This document shows, in pieces, positions 24,513 to 33,925 of a stretch of 64,000 bases of DNA. The stretch is from contig JAMAHW010000034.1 in the NCBI GenBank assembly GCA_023627715.1, forward strand, positions 62,001-126,000, written 5' to 3'. A model generated the notes under the pieces. It ran no database searches and was not told the origin of the DNA. It saw only the letters and a program-made list of their open reading frames with translations. The first letter of the stretch is position 1; every line of letters begins with the position of its first letter. Made by a program: the position numbers and the translations under genes. The DNA is from Periconia sp. R9002 (taxonomy: Eukaryota; Ascomycota; Dothideomycetes; Pleosporales; Periconiaceae).

Positions 24513-24540
24513 AGCTCCGCAAAGTTTTAGCTGCGGAGCT
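24513..24540. promoter_or_regulatory. Palindrome in the TYR1/RPS14 divergent promoter
   Basis: AGCTCCGCA (24513-24521) and TGCGGAGCT (24532-24540) are perfect 9-bp inverted arms around a 10-bp loop. The CCGC/GCGG core and central position between two divergent genes suggest a binding site for a dimeric zinc-cluster regulator or a hairpin. The regulatory reading is inference. Confidence 0.4.
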
Positions 24541-24669
24541 AGCGCGCTAGGAACGGAGCATCGTTTCTCCGCGCCCACACTGAACTTTTGCAAGCGAACT
24601 TCGACCTCGTCAGACTTGTCGAACGTCCCCCATCAATTCCGTACGTCGAATCCATTCACCTCAGCCAAC

Positions 24670-25297
24670 ATGCCTCCCAAGAAGAAGGTCGAACGCGCTC
24701 CCCAGGAGAACATCCAGGTACGCGCACATCTAGCATCCAAGCAGCCGAGGGGTAAATTGCTAACTGTTCACAGCTTGGACCCCAGGTCCGCGAGGCAAGT
24801 CGATCGCAAGCGCCAGCTTGAGAGCTGCAATTAACAAATTGAACAGGGCGAGCTGGTCTTTGGCGTTGCCCGTATCTTCGCCTCCTTCAACGACACCTTC
24901 GTTCACATCACTGATCTGTCGGGCCGTGAAACCATCTCCCGTGTCACCGGTGGCATGAAGGTCAAGGCTGACCGTGACGAGTCTTCTCCCTACGCTGCCA
25001 TGTTGGCGGCCCAGGACGTCGGTACGTTTGCGCAAGGACAGGGGAATTGAACGGCAAAGGGCGGAAAAACTGACTTTTTGTACAGCTGCCCGCTGCAAGG
25101 AACTCGGCATCTCTGCTCTCCACGTCAAGATCCGAGCCACTGGTGGTAACGGCACCAAGACCCCCGGCCCCGGTGCCCAGTCCGCTCTCCGCGCTCTTGC
25201 CCGTGCCGGTATGCGCATTGGCCGTATCGAGGATGTGACTCCCACGCCCTCCGACTCCACCCGGAGAAAGGGTGGTCGCCGTGGTCGCCGTCTCTGA
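24670..25297 (+). CDS. RPS14: 40S ribosomal protein S14 (uS11)
   Basis: Small-subunit ribosomal protein uS11, located at the mRNA exit/platform. Four exons, 24670-24717, 24774-24794, 24847-25021 and 25086-25297, give 151 residues with no gap against the family: LGPQ, the [20 protein letters not shown] block, [29 protein letters not shown] and the basic tail [11 protein letters not shown]. Exon 2 is a 21-bp micro-exon (LGPQVRE). Intron 2 starts with GC rather than GT: the donor GAG|GCAAGT matches the standard GC-AG consensus, and using the nearby GT instead would delete the conserved VRE. Early short exons are typical for ribosomal protein genes in fungi. Confidence 0.95.
24795..24846 (+). other. 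GC-AG intron in RPS14
   Basis: A 52-bp intron with donor GCAAGT directly after GAG, a branch-like TTAAC and acceptor GAACAG. The conserved protein sequence on both sides (LGPQVRE|GELVFG) supports this non-canonical donor. Confidence 0.85.
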
Positions 25298-25806
25298 GCG
25301 TGTGCGGGATATATATGGGCTGTGGAGGTGGTGGAGTACAGCCTGTCTATGGCATGTCATGGTTTTACGATGTTCATGACCATATAAAAATTACGCGGAG
25401 AACGGCTGTTGCCTGGTCTCCATGTTGAACTCGGCTCGTCAAATGAAATAGTCAAATGGCAGTTCAGCAGAACCCTTTCTTTATGCATGTTGATTTGGTT
25501 TTTGAAAATTGGAAGCTTGTGCAGCTCTACTACCAATATATTAACCGTAGGGGTGCTCCTTCCATTGCACGTATGTTATAAGGCCTCAACCCGATGGTGG
25601 TTGAGGCCCTATAATATACGTGCAATGCAGGGAGCCCCCTTAATTTGTTTTACTTGTCAATGTCCAACCCCTTCAAAAATCTTCACAGAGAAAAAACCAT
25701 CACACGCTAGGCCAACTTCAATGTTACATTGGATTAATGAGACTTAAATGCAGCTATTTACAGATTAACATATTACCCTTGTAGGGGTGGTGTGTAGTAT
25801 TTTGTT
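25298..25806. other. Convergent spacer with foldback element
   Basis: 508 bp between RPS14 and the phosphoesterase. It contains the long inverted repeat described separately and no gene. The frame at 25409-25747 runs through that palindrome and is not credible. Confidence 0.6.
25550..25641. repeat. Long inverted repeat, MITE-like foldback
   Basis: Left arm 25550-25591 and right arm 25599-25641 are imperfect reverse complements of about 40 bp around a loop of about 7 bp. Both contain the core ATTGCACGTAT and end at the loop in GGCCTCAACC / GGTTGAGGCC. TTAA occurs just outside each arm (about 25541 and 25640). This could be a small foldback transposon (MITE) or a strong RNA hairpin in the RPS14 3' region. 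Confidence 0.75.
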
Positions 25807-26886
25807 TTATATATCCACAATCTGCACCGCATTACCCAACTGCCCTGTATTCCCTCTCATCTGCGCTGCGTTGACCAACACCGTCCGCTCACCCTGGCCT
25901 CCCCATATCCGGTCCCAAGCCAGCTCTCTTAACCCTCTGTACAGCACCCTGACGGCGCAAAGCCAGAGCCATGGACTCAACAGTCCCCTCGTCCATCCAA
26001 CCTTCATACTCATCCCCTTCTCGTACGCATCGTGGCAGCCTTCCCAGTGCACAACCTCTTGTCCAGCACCCCAATGAACATGCCCAAACACATGCAGCGC
26101 CGGCTTCACCCGCTTCACCTCCGCGGCTAGATGTTCGCAACCCATTCCCGAAGGCAAAGGGAGATCTCTGTGATACTTTGGCGGCGTATGCGTGACAAGA
26201 ATATCCGTCTCTGCTGGTACAGTCTCGGACCACGCATCAAGCCCGCGCGGGTACTGAAACGCATGTACAGACATGGGTCCACAAGCGGGGATCTGCGGAG
26301 CACCATATATTACGACACGTCTTTGCCTTGCCTCCCTCGAAAGCAGACGGGTACTTGAGTCGACGCTACCATTCCGCACCTCGTCCTTAGCTAGCGGTTC
26401 GACAGTGATGTTGAGACTGAGCCGCCCGTGCTGCAAATAATGCACCCGTTTCCAATCTATAGTTCCATTACGCTGGTCTTCACGTAGCGACGGCCGGGTT
26501 CGCGGATCGAGGTACGTATCGTGGTTTCCGCTAATCGCAATGATCTCTTTGTGCGGGAGGGATGCTAGCCAGTCGACCTGCTTCTGGATTTCTTCAATGC
26601 TGCCATCCACCGTCATGTCCCCCGCGTGGATGAGGATATCACCGTGTGGGACATCGCTGCTGTTGGGGAAATGGTTATGCGTATCGGAGAGGCATACGAC
26701 GCGAATAGGAGGCGTGAGCGGGGTGGGCCGTGAGTATAGTGAGGTGAGGGTGTGGTAGGTGTGGTAAAGAAGCAGCTTAACGGGAGATTGGAAAACGAGA
26801 CGGAAGAGGGGCGTCGGTTCGAAGGGGTCCTCAGCTTTAGAGGACACGCTGGTGGTGCGCCATGGGATTATCTTGTCGAAAACCAT
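25807..26886 (-). CDS. Calcineurin-like metallophosphoesterase
   Basis: Single-exon gene encoding 359 residues from ATG 26886. The metal-binding motifs come in the expected order: SDTHNH (DxH), HAGDM (GD), SGNHD, VTHTPP and GHVHWG. The layout resembles the MPPED/239FB-type class of metallophosphoesterases found widely in ascomycetes. There is a hydrophobic/aromatic region near residues 310-330 after the catalytic domain. No signal peptide was seen. All metal ligands are present, so it should be an active phosphoesterase, but the substrate is unknown. The 5' side faces the HeLo-kinase gene across about 600 bp. Confidence 0.9.
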   Translation of the reverse strand: MVFDKIIPWRTTSVSSKAEDPFEPTPLFRLVFQSPVKLLLYHTYHTLTSLYSRPTPLTPPIRVVCLSDTHNHFPNSSDVPHGDILIHAGDMTVDGSIEEIQKQVDWLASLPHKEIIAISGNHDTYLDPRTRPSLREDQRNGTIDWKRVHYLQHGRLSLNITVEPLAKDEVRNGSVDSSTRLLSREARQRRVVIYGAPQIPACGPMSVHAFQYPRGLDAWSETVPAETDILVTHTPPKYHRDLPLPSGMGCEHLAAEVKRVKPALHVFGHVHWGAGQEVVHWEGCHDAYEKGMSMKVGWTRGLLSPWLWLCAVRVLYRGLRELAWDRIWGGQGERTVLVNAAQMRGNTGQLGNAVQIVDI

Positions 26887-27489
26887 GCCCAAGCGTCTAC
26901 AGGACGGGTATATGGTTCGTTTTGGGGGTTATTGGAGGATGGGATGGCTCAATTGCCAACAAAACCGGGCCAGGGTCTTGTTGATCGTCCCGAGGTCAGG
27001 GTGGGGAAGTCGTCATTTGGTGGGATTCAGGGAAGTGGCTGTGGCTGTGCTAGGTGGCTTGCTTCATCCCATCCTTTCTCGCAACTACACACATCAATCA
27101 TACATGGACCAGACGTGCCTCAGGTTCAAGATGTGATCGAGAATGCAGCAATCTCACAGTGTTACTTACCATCCCCGGATTAGAGCATTTAGTCGCGGGC
27201 CTGCGATATGTGAACCCCAGCCCGGCTACCCTGTACTTGCGGTCTTGCACTGCATGGAGGCTGAGCCGGGGTAGACGCAATGGGATGAAGTATGCCCTGC
27301 CAGAGCCTTATGTATCAGCCTGCCCCAAAACCGCAGCAGGGTTTACCGGTCTCCAGACCATCTGACTTCTTCTCTACACCTATAATATAACTCTTGGTCT
27401 CTATTAGCTCCGCCATTTTTTTCTTCTTTGCGCAGTTCATTAGCCTTGCGAATACCAGACAGAGACCTCGAAGAAGAATTTGAGGCATC
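26887..27489. other. Divergent promoter region
   Basis: 603 bp between the divergent phosphoesterase and HeLo-pseudokinase genes. A pyrimidine-rich tract lies at about 27365-27430, just upstream of the second gene. No gene seen. Confidence 0.6.
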
Positions 27490-29677
27490 ATGGCAGAATT
27501 GGCGCTTGCAGCAGTAAGCTTGACTTTTCAGGTGTTTTCAGGGTGTATACAAGGTGAGAAATATACCCTCCATTTGACAGAGTAAAGACTCACAGCGCCC
27601 AGGCTACGAACTGATCACCGATGCAAAACATATGCCCTCGGAATGTCAGTACCTACGTGTACGACTGAAAACTGAGCAATATCGACTGCTCGATTGGGCG
27701 GAGATAGTCCGGTTGGACGAGACAGACGACAATCTTCTCATCAGCAACTCGAGCAAAGGGTTACTCTTGGATGTTTTGGACCAACAGCGACGGCTCATTG
27801 TCCAATTTGGCCGTCTAGACGACAAGTACCGCAAACTTTCGCGACCTTTGCTAGCCGATTATGAGGAGGAGCAGAACGGCCAGCTGCCAGAACCCCCAGC
27901 GTACAAGACGGAAGAGGAAAACGGCTCGATTCAGCGAACAGATTCTTCCGACTTTCGTCGCCGTTTCCCGCAGAGCGGAGTCCTATTGAAGAAGAGTCTC
28001 CAGTGGGCCAAGCAGAGCACTGGATATCCCAAACGCTTGAAATGGGTTACTTTCGACAAGGCCAAGATGGAGACTCTGGCACTCAAGCTAGCCTCGCTCA
28101 ATGACTTCATGCAGAACATGCTCAACACGCAACAACTGGGCGATCTCGTCGTCAAGCAGACCCGCACCGAGTATCAAATCATGCAACTCAACTCCACCAT
28201 CACCAACCTCGTCCAGCTCTTCAAGTCCACCGACCTCCAAGAAACAAAAAAAGACGCCGGATCCCAAAATCGACGCCGCAGAAGCAAGCAACTCACGAGC
28301 CCGATCGAAGCCTACATGCAAGCCCGCGGCCTCGACGACGCCGCTCCAGAAGACGAGGAAAAGGATCCCCTCACCCACCGCAACCTCGCCACCCTCGCAC
28401 AATTCAAAGCCCTCAATTCAGCCATCCAAGACCCGTCCATCTTCACCGACGAATTCACCTCGTCCATCGGCGTCCGCAGAACCGCGTCTGAGACGCTCAA
28501 CGTCGAACTCAACCGCTCCCACATCCGCCTCCTGGACCCTTCTCCCCCGGGTGGCGACAACGACGACCACGAACACCCCAGCGAGAACAGCCAACGCGCA
28601 GAAGCGTACTACCACCCTCCGCACGCGCGCAAGCTGTCCGTCTGGATCGAGTGGAAAACCTACGAGCCCGCGCCGCCCTTCCACAGCAGCGGTGGTGGTG
28701 GCGCAGCAGGAGGAGGAACTGGTGACCCGGACCCCAAGATCCTCGAGCGCGTCAAGGCCCTCGCCGCCCTGCTCAAGGAGAACAACGCAACCAACCAATT
28801 CCGCGCCCCGCACTGCCTAGGCTACTTTCGCGATGCGTCGTCGAGCAGCGACAACTGCCGCTTCGGCCTCGTCTTCGAGAAACCCCCCACGGTGCACTCA
28901 TCCACGCGACCGCGCTCCTTGTACACCCTCCTCACCACCTACCCAACCGCCATCCCGAGCCTAACCTCACGCATCACACTCATGCGACGTCTCGCCGAGA
29001 CGCTGGAACGTCTCCACGCCGTCAACTGGTTGCACAAGGGCCTACGAAGCGCCAACATTCTCTTCTTCACCGACGGCGACACGCTCGACGACATCGACTT
29101 CGCGGACCCGTACGTCTCGGGCTTCGATTACTCGCGCCCGGCCATGAGCGACGACATGACGGAGAAGCCACCGGAGAATGCCGCAGAGGACATTTACCGC
29201 CATCCGCACTGCCAGGGCGCGGGCGGGCGCGATGTCGTTGTTTCTTCTTCTTCCGGGAACTCGCTGGCGGCGCCGGGGAGGTATGCTGGTGGTGGTGGGA
29301 GGGCAGACGGACGAGCGAGCACGACGTCGACGTTTAAAAAGTCATACGACATCTACGCCCTCGGTGTCCTCTTTGTAGAAATCGCGTACTGGAAACCCAT
29401 CCACGCCATTCTGGCCATTGAACGGCTTGATCGCGCCAAACCGCGTGATACGTTCCGGGTGAGGGACCGCCTGCTCAGCGAGGACGAGGGGGTTCTGCGG
29501 TATGTGAGGAGTTTTCTAGGGGATAAGGTGGAAGGGGTTGTGCGGGCTTGTTTGGAGGGGCCAGAGGCGTTTGGAGTCGAGGCTGGGATGGATGAGAAGA
29601 GCGATGAGGTTGGGGTTGTGCTGCAGAGGGGGTTCTTTGAGAAGGTGGTTGGGGTTTTGGGGGGTGTGAGGGTTTGA
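27490..29677 (+). CDS. HeLo domain plus pseudokinase protein
   Basis: Exons 27490-27553 and 27603-29677 (49-bp intron) give 712 residues. The N-terminus (MAELALAAVSLTFQVFSGCI, then 'LRVRLKTEQYRLLDWAEIVRL') matches the HeLo / prion-inhibition-and-propagation domain of HET-S-type cell-death proteins, extending to about residue 225. Residues from about 370 form a protein-kinase-like fold: 'RRLAETLERLHAVNWLHKGLRSANILF', then 'DIYALGVLFVEIAYWKPI'. The catalytic loop has H-K-G (499-501) instead of H-R-D, and 'SGFDYSRP' replaces DFG, so the kinase should be inactive. A helical bundle plus pseudokinase is the architecture of mammalian MLKL; in fungi HeLo domains attack membranes. A Gly/Ser/His-rich linker lies in between. 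The role in regulated cell death is inference from the family. Confidence 0.82.
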
Positions 29678-30231
29678 AATGTTGGATTTGGGGGGGTTCA
29701 TGGACGCTCGAGTTTTGTTAGGACATGTCATAGAAGTTAGTATGTCATATTCTTATATTAGTTGGACCGTTTGATGCTGGTATCCGTGTCGACTTCAATC
29801 TATTCGCGAATGACATCCAATTGAGGATTTGATGATTTCTCTTGTGTCCTTTCTTATTTGTTTCACACAACCCTGTCTGGTACGGTCGACTGTGTTGAGA
29901 TGTATTGCCATGTGTCGCTATACCAAAGGGAGAGATCCTCCGTAAGATGATGCCATTTACTTTGCTTTCATCCCCGCTCTCCAATACAAATCATGATATT
30001 CATTTCTAATCTCTGCCAGTCAGCCGCTAAAGGGAAATTCACCTTCCCGCTAGAAGGTCCAATACAGAACTCTCCTTTTACCCCCTATACACGTTCCTTT
30101 TGCAGAAAGATTGGGCTGTACTGCCCCCCCCCCCCATCTTTGCAAACATGTTTTCCGCTCTCTCACATAGTGCTAATGGTAAAGTACAACTACTGCGCGC
30201 GCATCCGAGAAGCATTCAGAATGGAGATGCA
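29678..30231. other. Convergent spacer, no gene
   Basis: 3' regions of the HeLo-kinase gene and profilin. A C homopolymer of about 14 bp lies near 30123-30136. No coding signal. Confidence 0.6.
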
Positions 30232-31003
30232 TCAGTAGCCCATCTTCTTGAGATATTCACCCAGCGCGGCGACGTCGTTGAAGGCGACGGTGGTCTGAGT
30301 GTCGGGGCCGTGGTGGCCGATGAGCAGGGCCTGTGTGGTCTTGTAAACTACGATGCCTTCCTTGCCCTGTAAACTGCCATTAGTATTCCGTGTTGTTGCA
30401 GTAAGAGGGAGTAGCCGCGTTATGCCAACAGCGTGGTATGAGAGGGGAAGTAATACCTTTTTGGCCTTGAGCTCATCATCGGAGGCTTCGATCGTCATGT
30501 ACTTCTCGCCGGATACTTTAATGCCGTGTGCAATGACGTCTTTGACATCCTTCTTGTCTGAGAACGAAGCAGCGATGGCCTTGCGCTCGGCCTCAGAAAC
30601 CTGCGCCTGTGGTTAGCACACATGTGAACCCCACTATTTGTAGCCGCCCAACCCCTCATTTCGCGATATCGCCTCATGTACTGCCATGCTTGCATTGCCT
30701 CATGGTGTTTTCGGGGAAGCTGGAGGTGGGCGATGCTGGGAAACGGGGTGATTGCGAAGGATGGAGACGTACGGAGAAGCCGGGAGATTCAGCCCAGATA
30801 GCGCTTCCGGCGGCATCGCAGATGATAGCTTTATCGATGTTGCCAGGGCCGACAAGGCTGGAGGAGGGGATGTCAACAGCGGTTCTACATGGTAGTGGGA
30901 TTTGAAATGAGACAAATGTACCTCTGGTCGATGTATGCTGGTAGTGAATTAGCATATCTTCGGGGAAAGTTCCCTCAGCAGCTTACTCACCTTGCCAGGA
31001 CAT
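30232..31003 (-). CDS. PFY1: Profilin
   Basis: Small actin-monomer- and poly-proline-binding protein. Five exons (31003-30991, 30937-30922, 30857-30773, 30606-30457, 30366-30232) separated by introns of 53, 64, 166 and 90 bp give 132 residues. The first exon is 13 bp and the second 16 bp, so simple ORF searches miss the N-terminus MSWQAYIDQS. Family blocks: the N-terminal MSWQ-YID poly-proline surface, AIICDAAGSAIWAESPGF, and the C-terminal GKEGIVVYKTTQALLIGHH. The last intron has a TACTAAT branch. The length is typical (yeast 126). Confidence 0.95.
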
Positions 31004-32398
31004 GTTGAAGGGGGGTTGTTTGTGTGTGTAGGGGAGGTGGGTCGGTTAGGGGGGCTTAGGGTACAAACAAATGAGTGGTGATGGGTGAGAAAGCTCAGAG
31101 GTGGATGGGATGGATGTGGTGTAAGAGAGGAGAAGGGAAGTAGAGCTGGAAGTAGAAGAGAGTGACTAAGCCAAACAGATTGATGGTTGCTATTAGGGTA
31201 TAGGAGCAGTGCGGTGAGGGGCTGTGGTTGGGCGAGGAGAAGGCAAGGAAGACCCAAACATTGACTTGGTTAAGGATGGTGGGGCAGAGACGCCATCCGT
31301 GATTTCTTTTTCACCGCGTCTTGCCAACCCCGCACCGCCGCTGGCGAGCTGCATCCATCCCGCACCGTAGACCAAGTACGTTGATGGATTGTTCGCTTCG
31401 ACTAGGTACGGGTTTACAAATACATACCTAGGATACAATCACCTTGTGTTATGCAAGACCTATTCCAATGAAATGCGCTGTACAATACACATGCGATGGT
31501 GCAATCTTACACCGAGGTCTCCGTGCTCCAACGTGGGGTATTTTTCATCTGATGAGCTAAAACATTCAAACTAACTTGTCAATACATAGTTATGCGCTGG
31601 AAATTGATAACTACATGCATTGATATGGTGCGGATTAACACGATAGATACCCATGTATATACACGTCAAGTCAAGACGAAACTTCATTCACTATGTATTC
31701 GATTGCATAAATATTCTGGAGCTAGCCCTACTAATATGAACGGTATTAACGGTGCATACCTACATAGGTACATAGGTACCTATCTTGCCCGTCTACCTTA
31801 TCGCACGTGCGCCATTGCTACATACATATGTACATACATACATGTATACAGTTCAATTCTTCAAGGTATCTCCATATAGATTCACGGTGGATAGACTCTT
31901 GCGAAGAACACTTTGAAATTGTACATGTATTCTAAACGAATCTGGTATACGTACGATCAAGATGTAATTTTGATAAGGAAGGCCGAAGACAATACCTAAT
32001 GTTTTCTACCCACGAAACTCTAGCTGATTTTCATCCCTAAATATGGGGATACCTATATCGCGTTTACGAAGTTAGGTTAAAAGTAACTATGTAGGGTTAA
32101 ACAGTACATGATCAATGTCTCAAACAGTACACCATGTAGTGTTTCAACAATAAACGTCTCTGTACCTGGAGTTCAACATGTGCTTCAGATGTTCATGCAT
32201 GGGTGTATGTAAGGTGAATAGAGCAGCTCACGTGACACAACGCTAGGCAGAATCCGGGCAGCTCTTGCTCCAAGCTCCAAAACTTCGGACGGTTCCGCGC
32301 AGCCTTGTCACCAAACACTTACGACACGCGCCCACTCACACCTGCCCTAGCTCCACCTCATTCAAGAAAGACACACCTATCACAATCGCGCCTTGCTG
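31004..32398. other. 1.4-kb AT-rich spacer with repeats
   Basis: The first ~250 bp are probably the profilin promoter, G/T-rich on the plus strand. From about 31380 the DNA is AT-rich with GTAC/TACATA-type microsatellite-like runs (31760-31860). A dispersed repeat unit at about 32050-32165 recurs near 38490-38595. A CACGTG lies at 32229-32234, upstream of the RNPS1-like gene. Confidence 0.6.
32050..32165 (+). repeat. Dispersed repeat, copy A
   Basis: About 115 bp beginning ATACCTATATCGC and ending TCAACAATAAACGTC, alignable to 38487-38596 with mostly transition differences. Confidence 0.6.
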
Positions 32399-33596
32399 AT
32401 GCCTTCGAATTCGCGATCACCTCCGCCCACGCGATCGCCCACGCGGTCGCGCACACGATCGCGGTCCGTGTCTCGTACGCCCACCAATCCAGACCATGCT
32501 CGTTCGCGATCCCCAAGACGCTCTGTATCCCCACGATCTCGCTCACCGTCAGATTCTCGCTCGCGATCACGGACACCGCGGTCTGCGTCGCCTCGTCGCA
32601 ATGGCCGTCGTAGCTACACCAGGAGCAGATCAATCTCTCGAACGCCGTCACGGTCGCCCACGCCCAGAGGGTACCGGAGATCATACTCGAGGAGTATTAG
32701 CCGAAGGAGCCGCTCGCCAGATCCAAAGAGTGCAAAGGTAAACAACATTTTCCTATTTTTTATTCTGTCTTAGCCACATTTGTGCCACACATCTGCCCGA
32801 CTTGATAGAATCTGTAATGCTTACCTATGTACCAAACCGTCACTATAGATCGTAGTGGAACAGTTGACCAAAAATGTAAACGAAGACCACCTCCGCGAGA
32901 TATTTGGTCACTATGGCCCGATCAAGGAACTTTCACTCCCCTTAAATCCAGTTTGTAAGTCTCGCATCATTGTAGTGTGAAAAAGCAAATTCTTCTAATA
33001 CCATTGTAGTCAGAGTGAACCGAGGCACCGCATTCATTGTCTACGAAGAGATTGAGGACGCTGAGAAGGCCATCGCCAGTATGCACCTCGCCGAACTCGA
33101 TGGTTCCAAGCTACAGGTCTCAATCGTTCTACCCCGTCGCCGCTTCTCGCGCTCTCCACCTCCAGCACGCAGGAATGGCCCTCCGCCGCGCCGAGGCGAT
33201 GGTGGTGGATACCGGTCTGGTGGACCTCCAGGGGGATATCGTCCGCCGCCAATGGGAGGAGGTCCGCCGAGGTACCGGTCCCGCTCACCTGGAGGTTACC
33301 GAGGAGGGAGAGGAGGAAGGGGAGGAAGAGGTGGTTTTGGATACAGGCCGCGACGATCAATTTCGAGGAGCCGTTCAAGGAGCCCACGGCGTAGCCCAGG
33401 AAGAAGCCCGTACTCGAGATCGCCGTCAAGAACACCCCCACGACATGGAGGATATCGGAGACGAGACTCGCCCCGAAGGGGAGGTGGAAGCCGTAGAAGC
33501 CCAAGTTATAGCTCGTATGACAGCTATAGTGATCGTGGACGGAGCCGGAGCCGGAGCAGGAGCAGGGGCAGGGGCAGGGGACCACCCCGGCGTTAG
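32399..33596 (+). CDS. RNPS1-like SR/RRM protein
   Basis: Predicted nuclear RNA-binding protein of the RNPS1 type (ASAP/PSAP, exon-junction-associated splicing regulators). Exons 32399-32737, 32849-32954 and 33010-33596 with introns of 111 and 55 bp give 343 residues. Order: residues 1-113 are rich in RS/SR/SP dipeptides; one RRM follows with RNP2 IVVEQL and RNP1 RGTAFIVY (about 114-195); then an RGG/PGG-rich region and a second RS tail ending RGRGRGPPRR. The first intron lies exactly at the RS/RRM border. Long frames on the other strand and in another phase are shadows of the repetitive arginine codons. The ATG at 32399 is the first in frame. Confidence 0.88.
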
Positions 33597-33925
33597 ATGA
33601 AGCTGTGGGAGCGGCACAAGTGCCTTATCAAGCCTTAGGGCAGAAGAAATGTGGTTTCTGTTTGGCTGCGGCGACAGTCATGAAAAATTTACTGTGCAAG
33701 ATTCAAAAAAATTGGGCTGTCTGGATTCCTAAAATAGTTGAATACCCATTCGCAGTTGCGCCTGCGAGGAGAACCTGTCATCCGCACAGGTCTATAATAC
33801 ATTGAATGTTCTTCAGTTCCCGTTCTGTTAGAGATCAAGGGTATACTATACATAACACGTAACATACTGTATTCACTGGTCTATATCCGCAGCGCGAATC
33901 TCGAAACACTGTCCAACCAACTCCA
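33597..33925. other. Convergent 3' spacer, no gene
   Basis: 329 bp of probable 3' untranslated sequence of the RNPS1-like and CDK11-like genes. No gene or clear element. Confidence 0.6.

Noticed and set aside
24974..25297. 107-codon frame overlapping RPS14
   Set aside because: It reads through intron 3 from a wrong start and is only partly in the RPS14 frame; the spliced gene explains it.
25409..25747. 112-codon frame downstream of RPS14
   Set aside because: It crosses the long inverted repeat and has no recognisable protein features.
28088..28820. Three alternative frames of 82-239 codons inside the HeLo-pseudokinase gene
   Set aside because: Low-complexity Ser/Pro/Thr or Val/Glu translations caused by GC-rich codons; no motif.
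33034..33600. Antisense and shifted frames over the RNPS1-like RS tail
   Set aside because: Produced by repetitive arginine/serine codons; the RRM frame is the real one.
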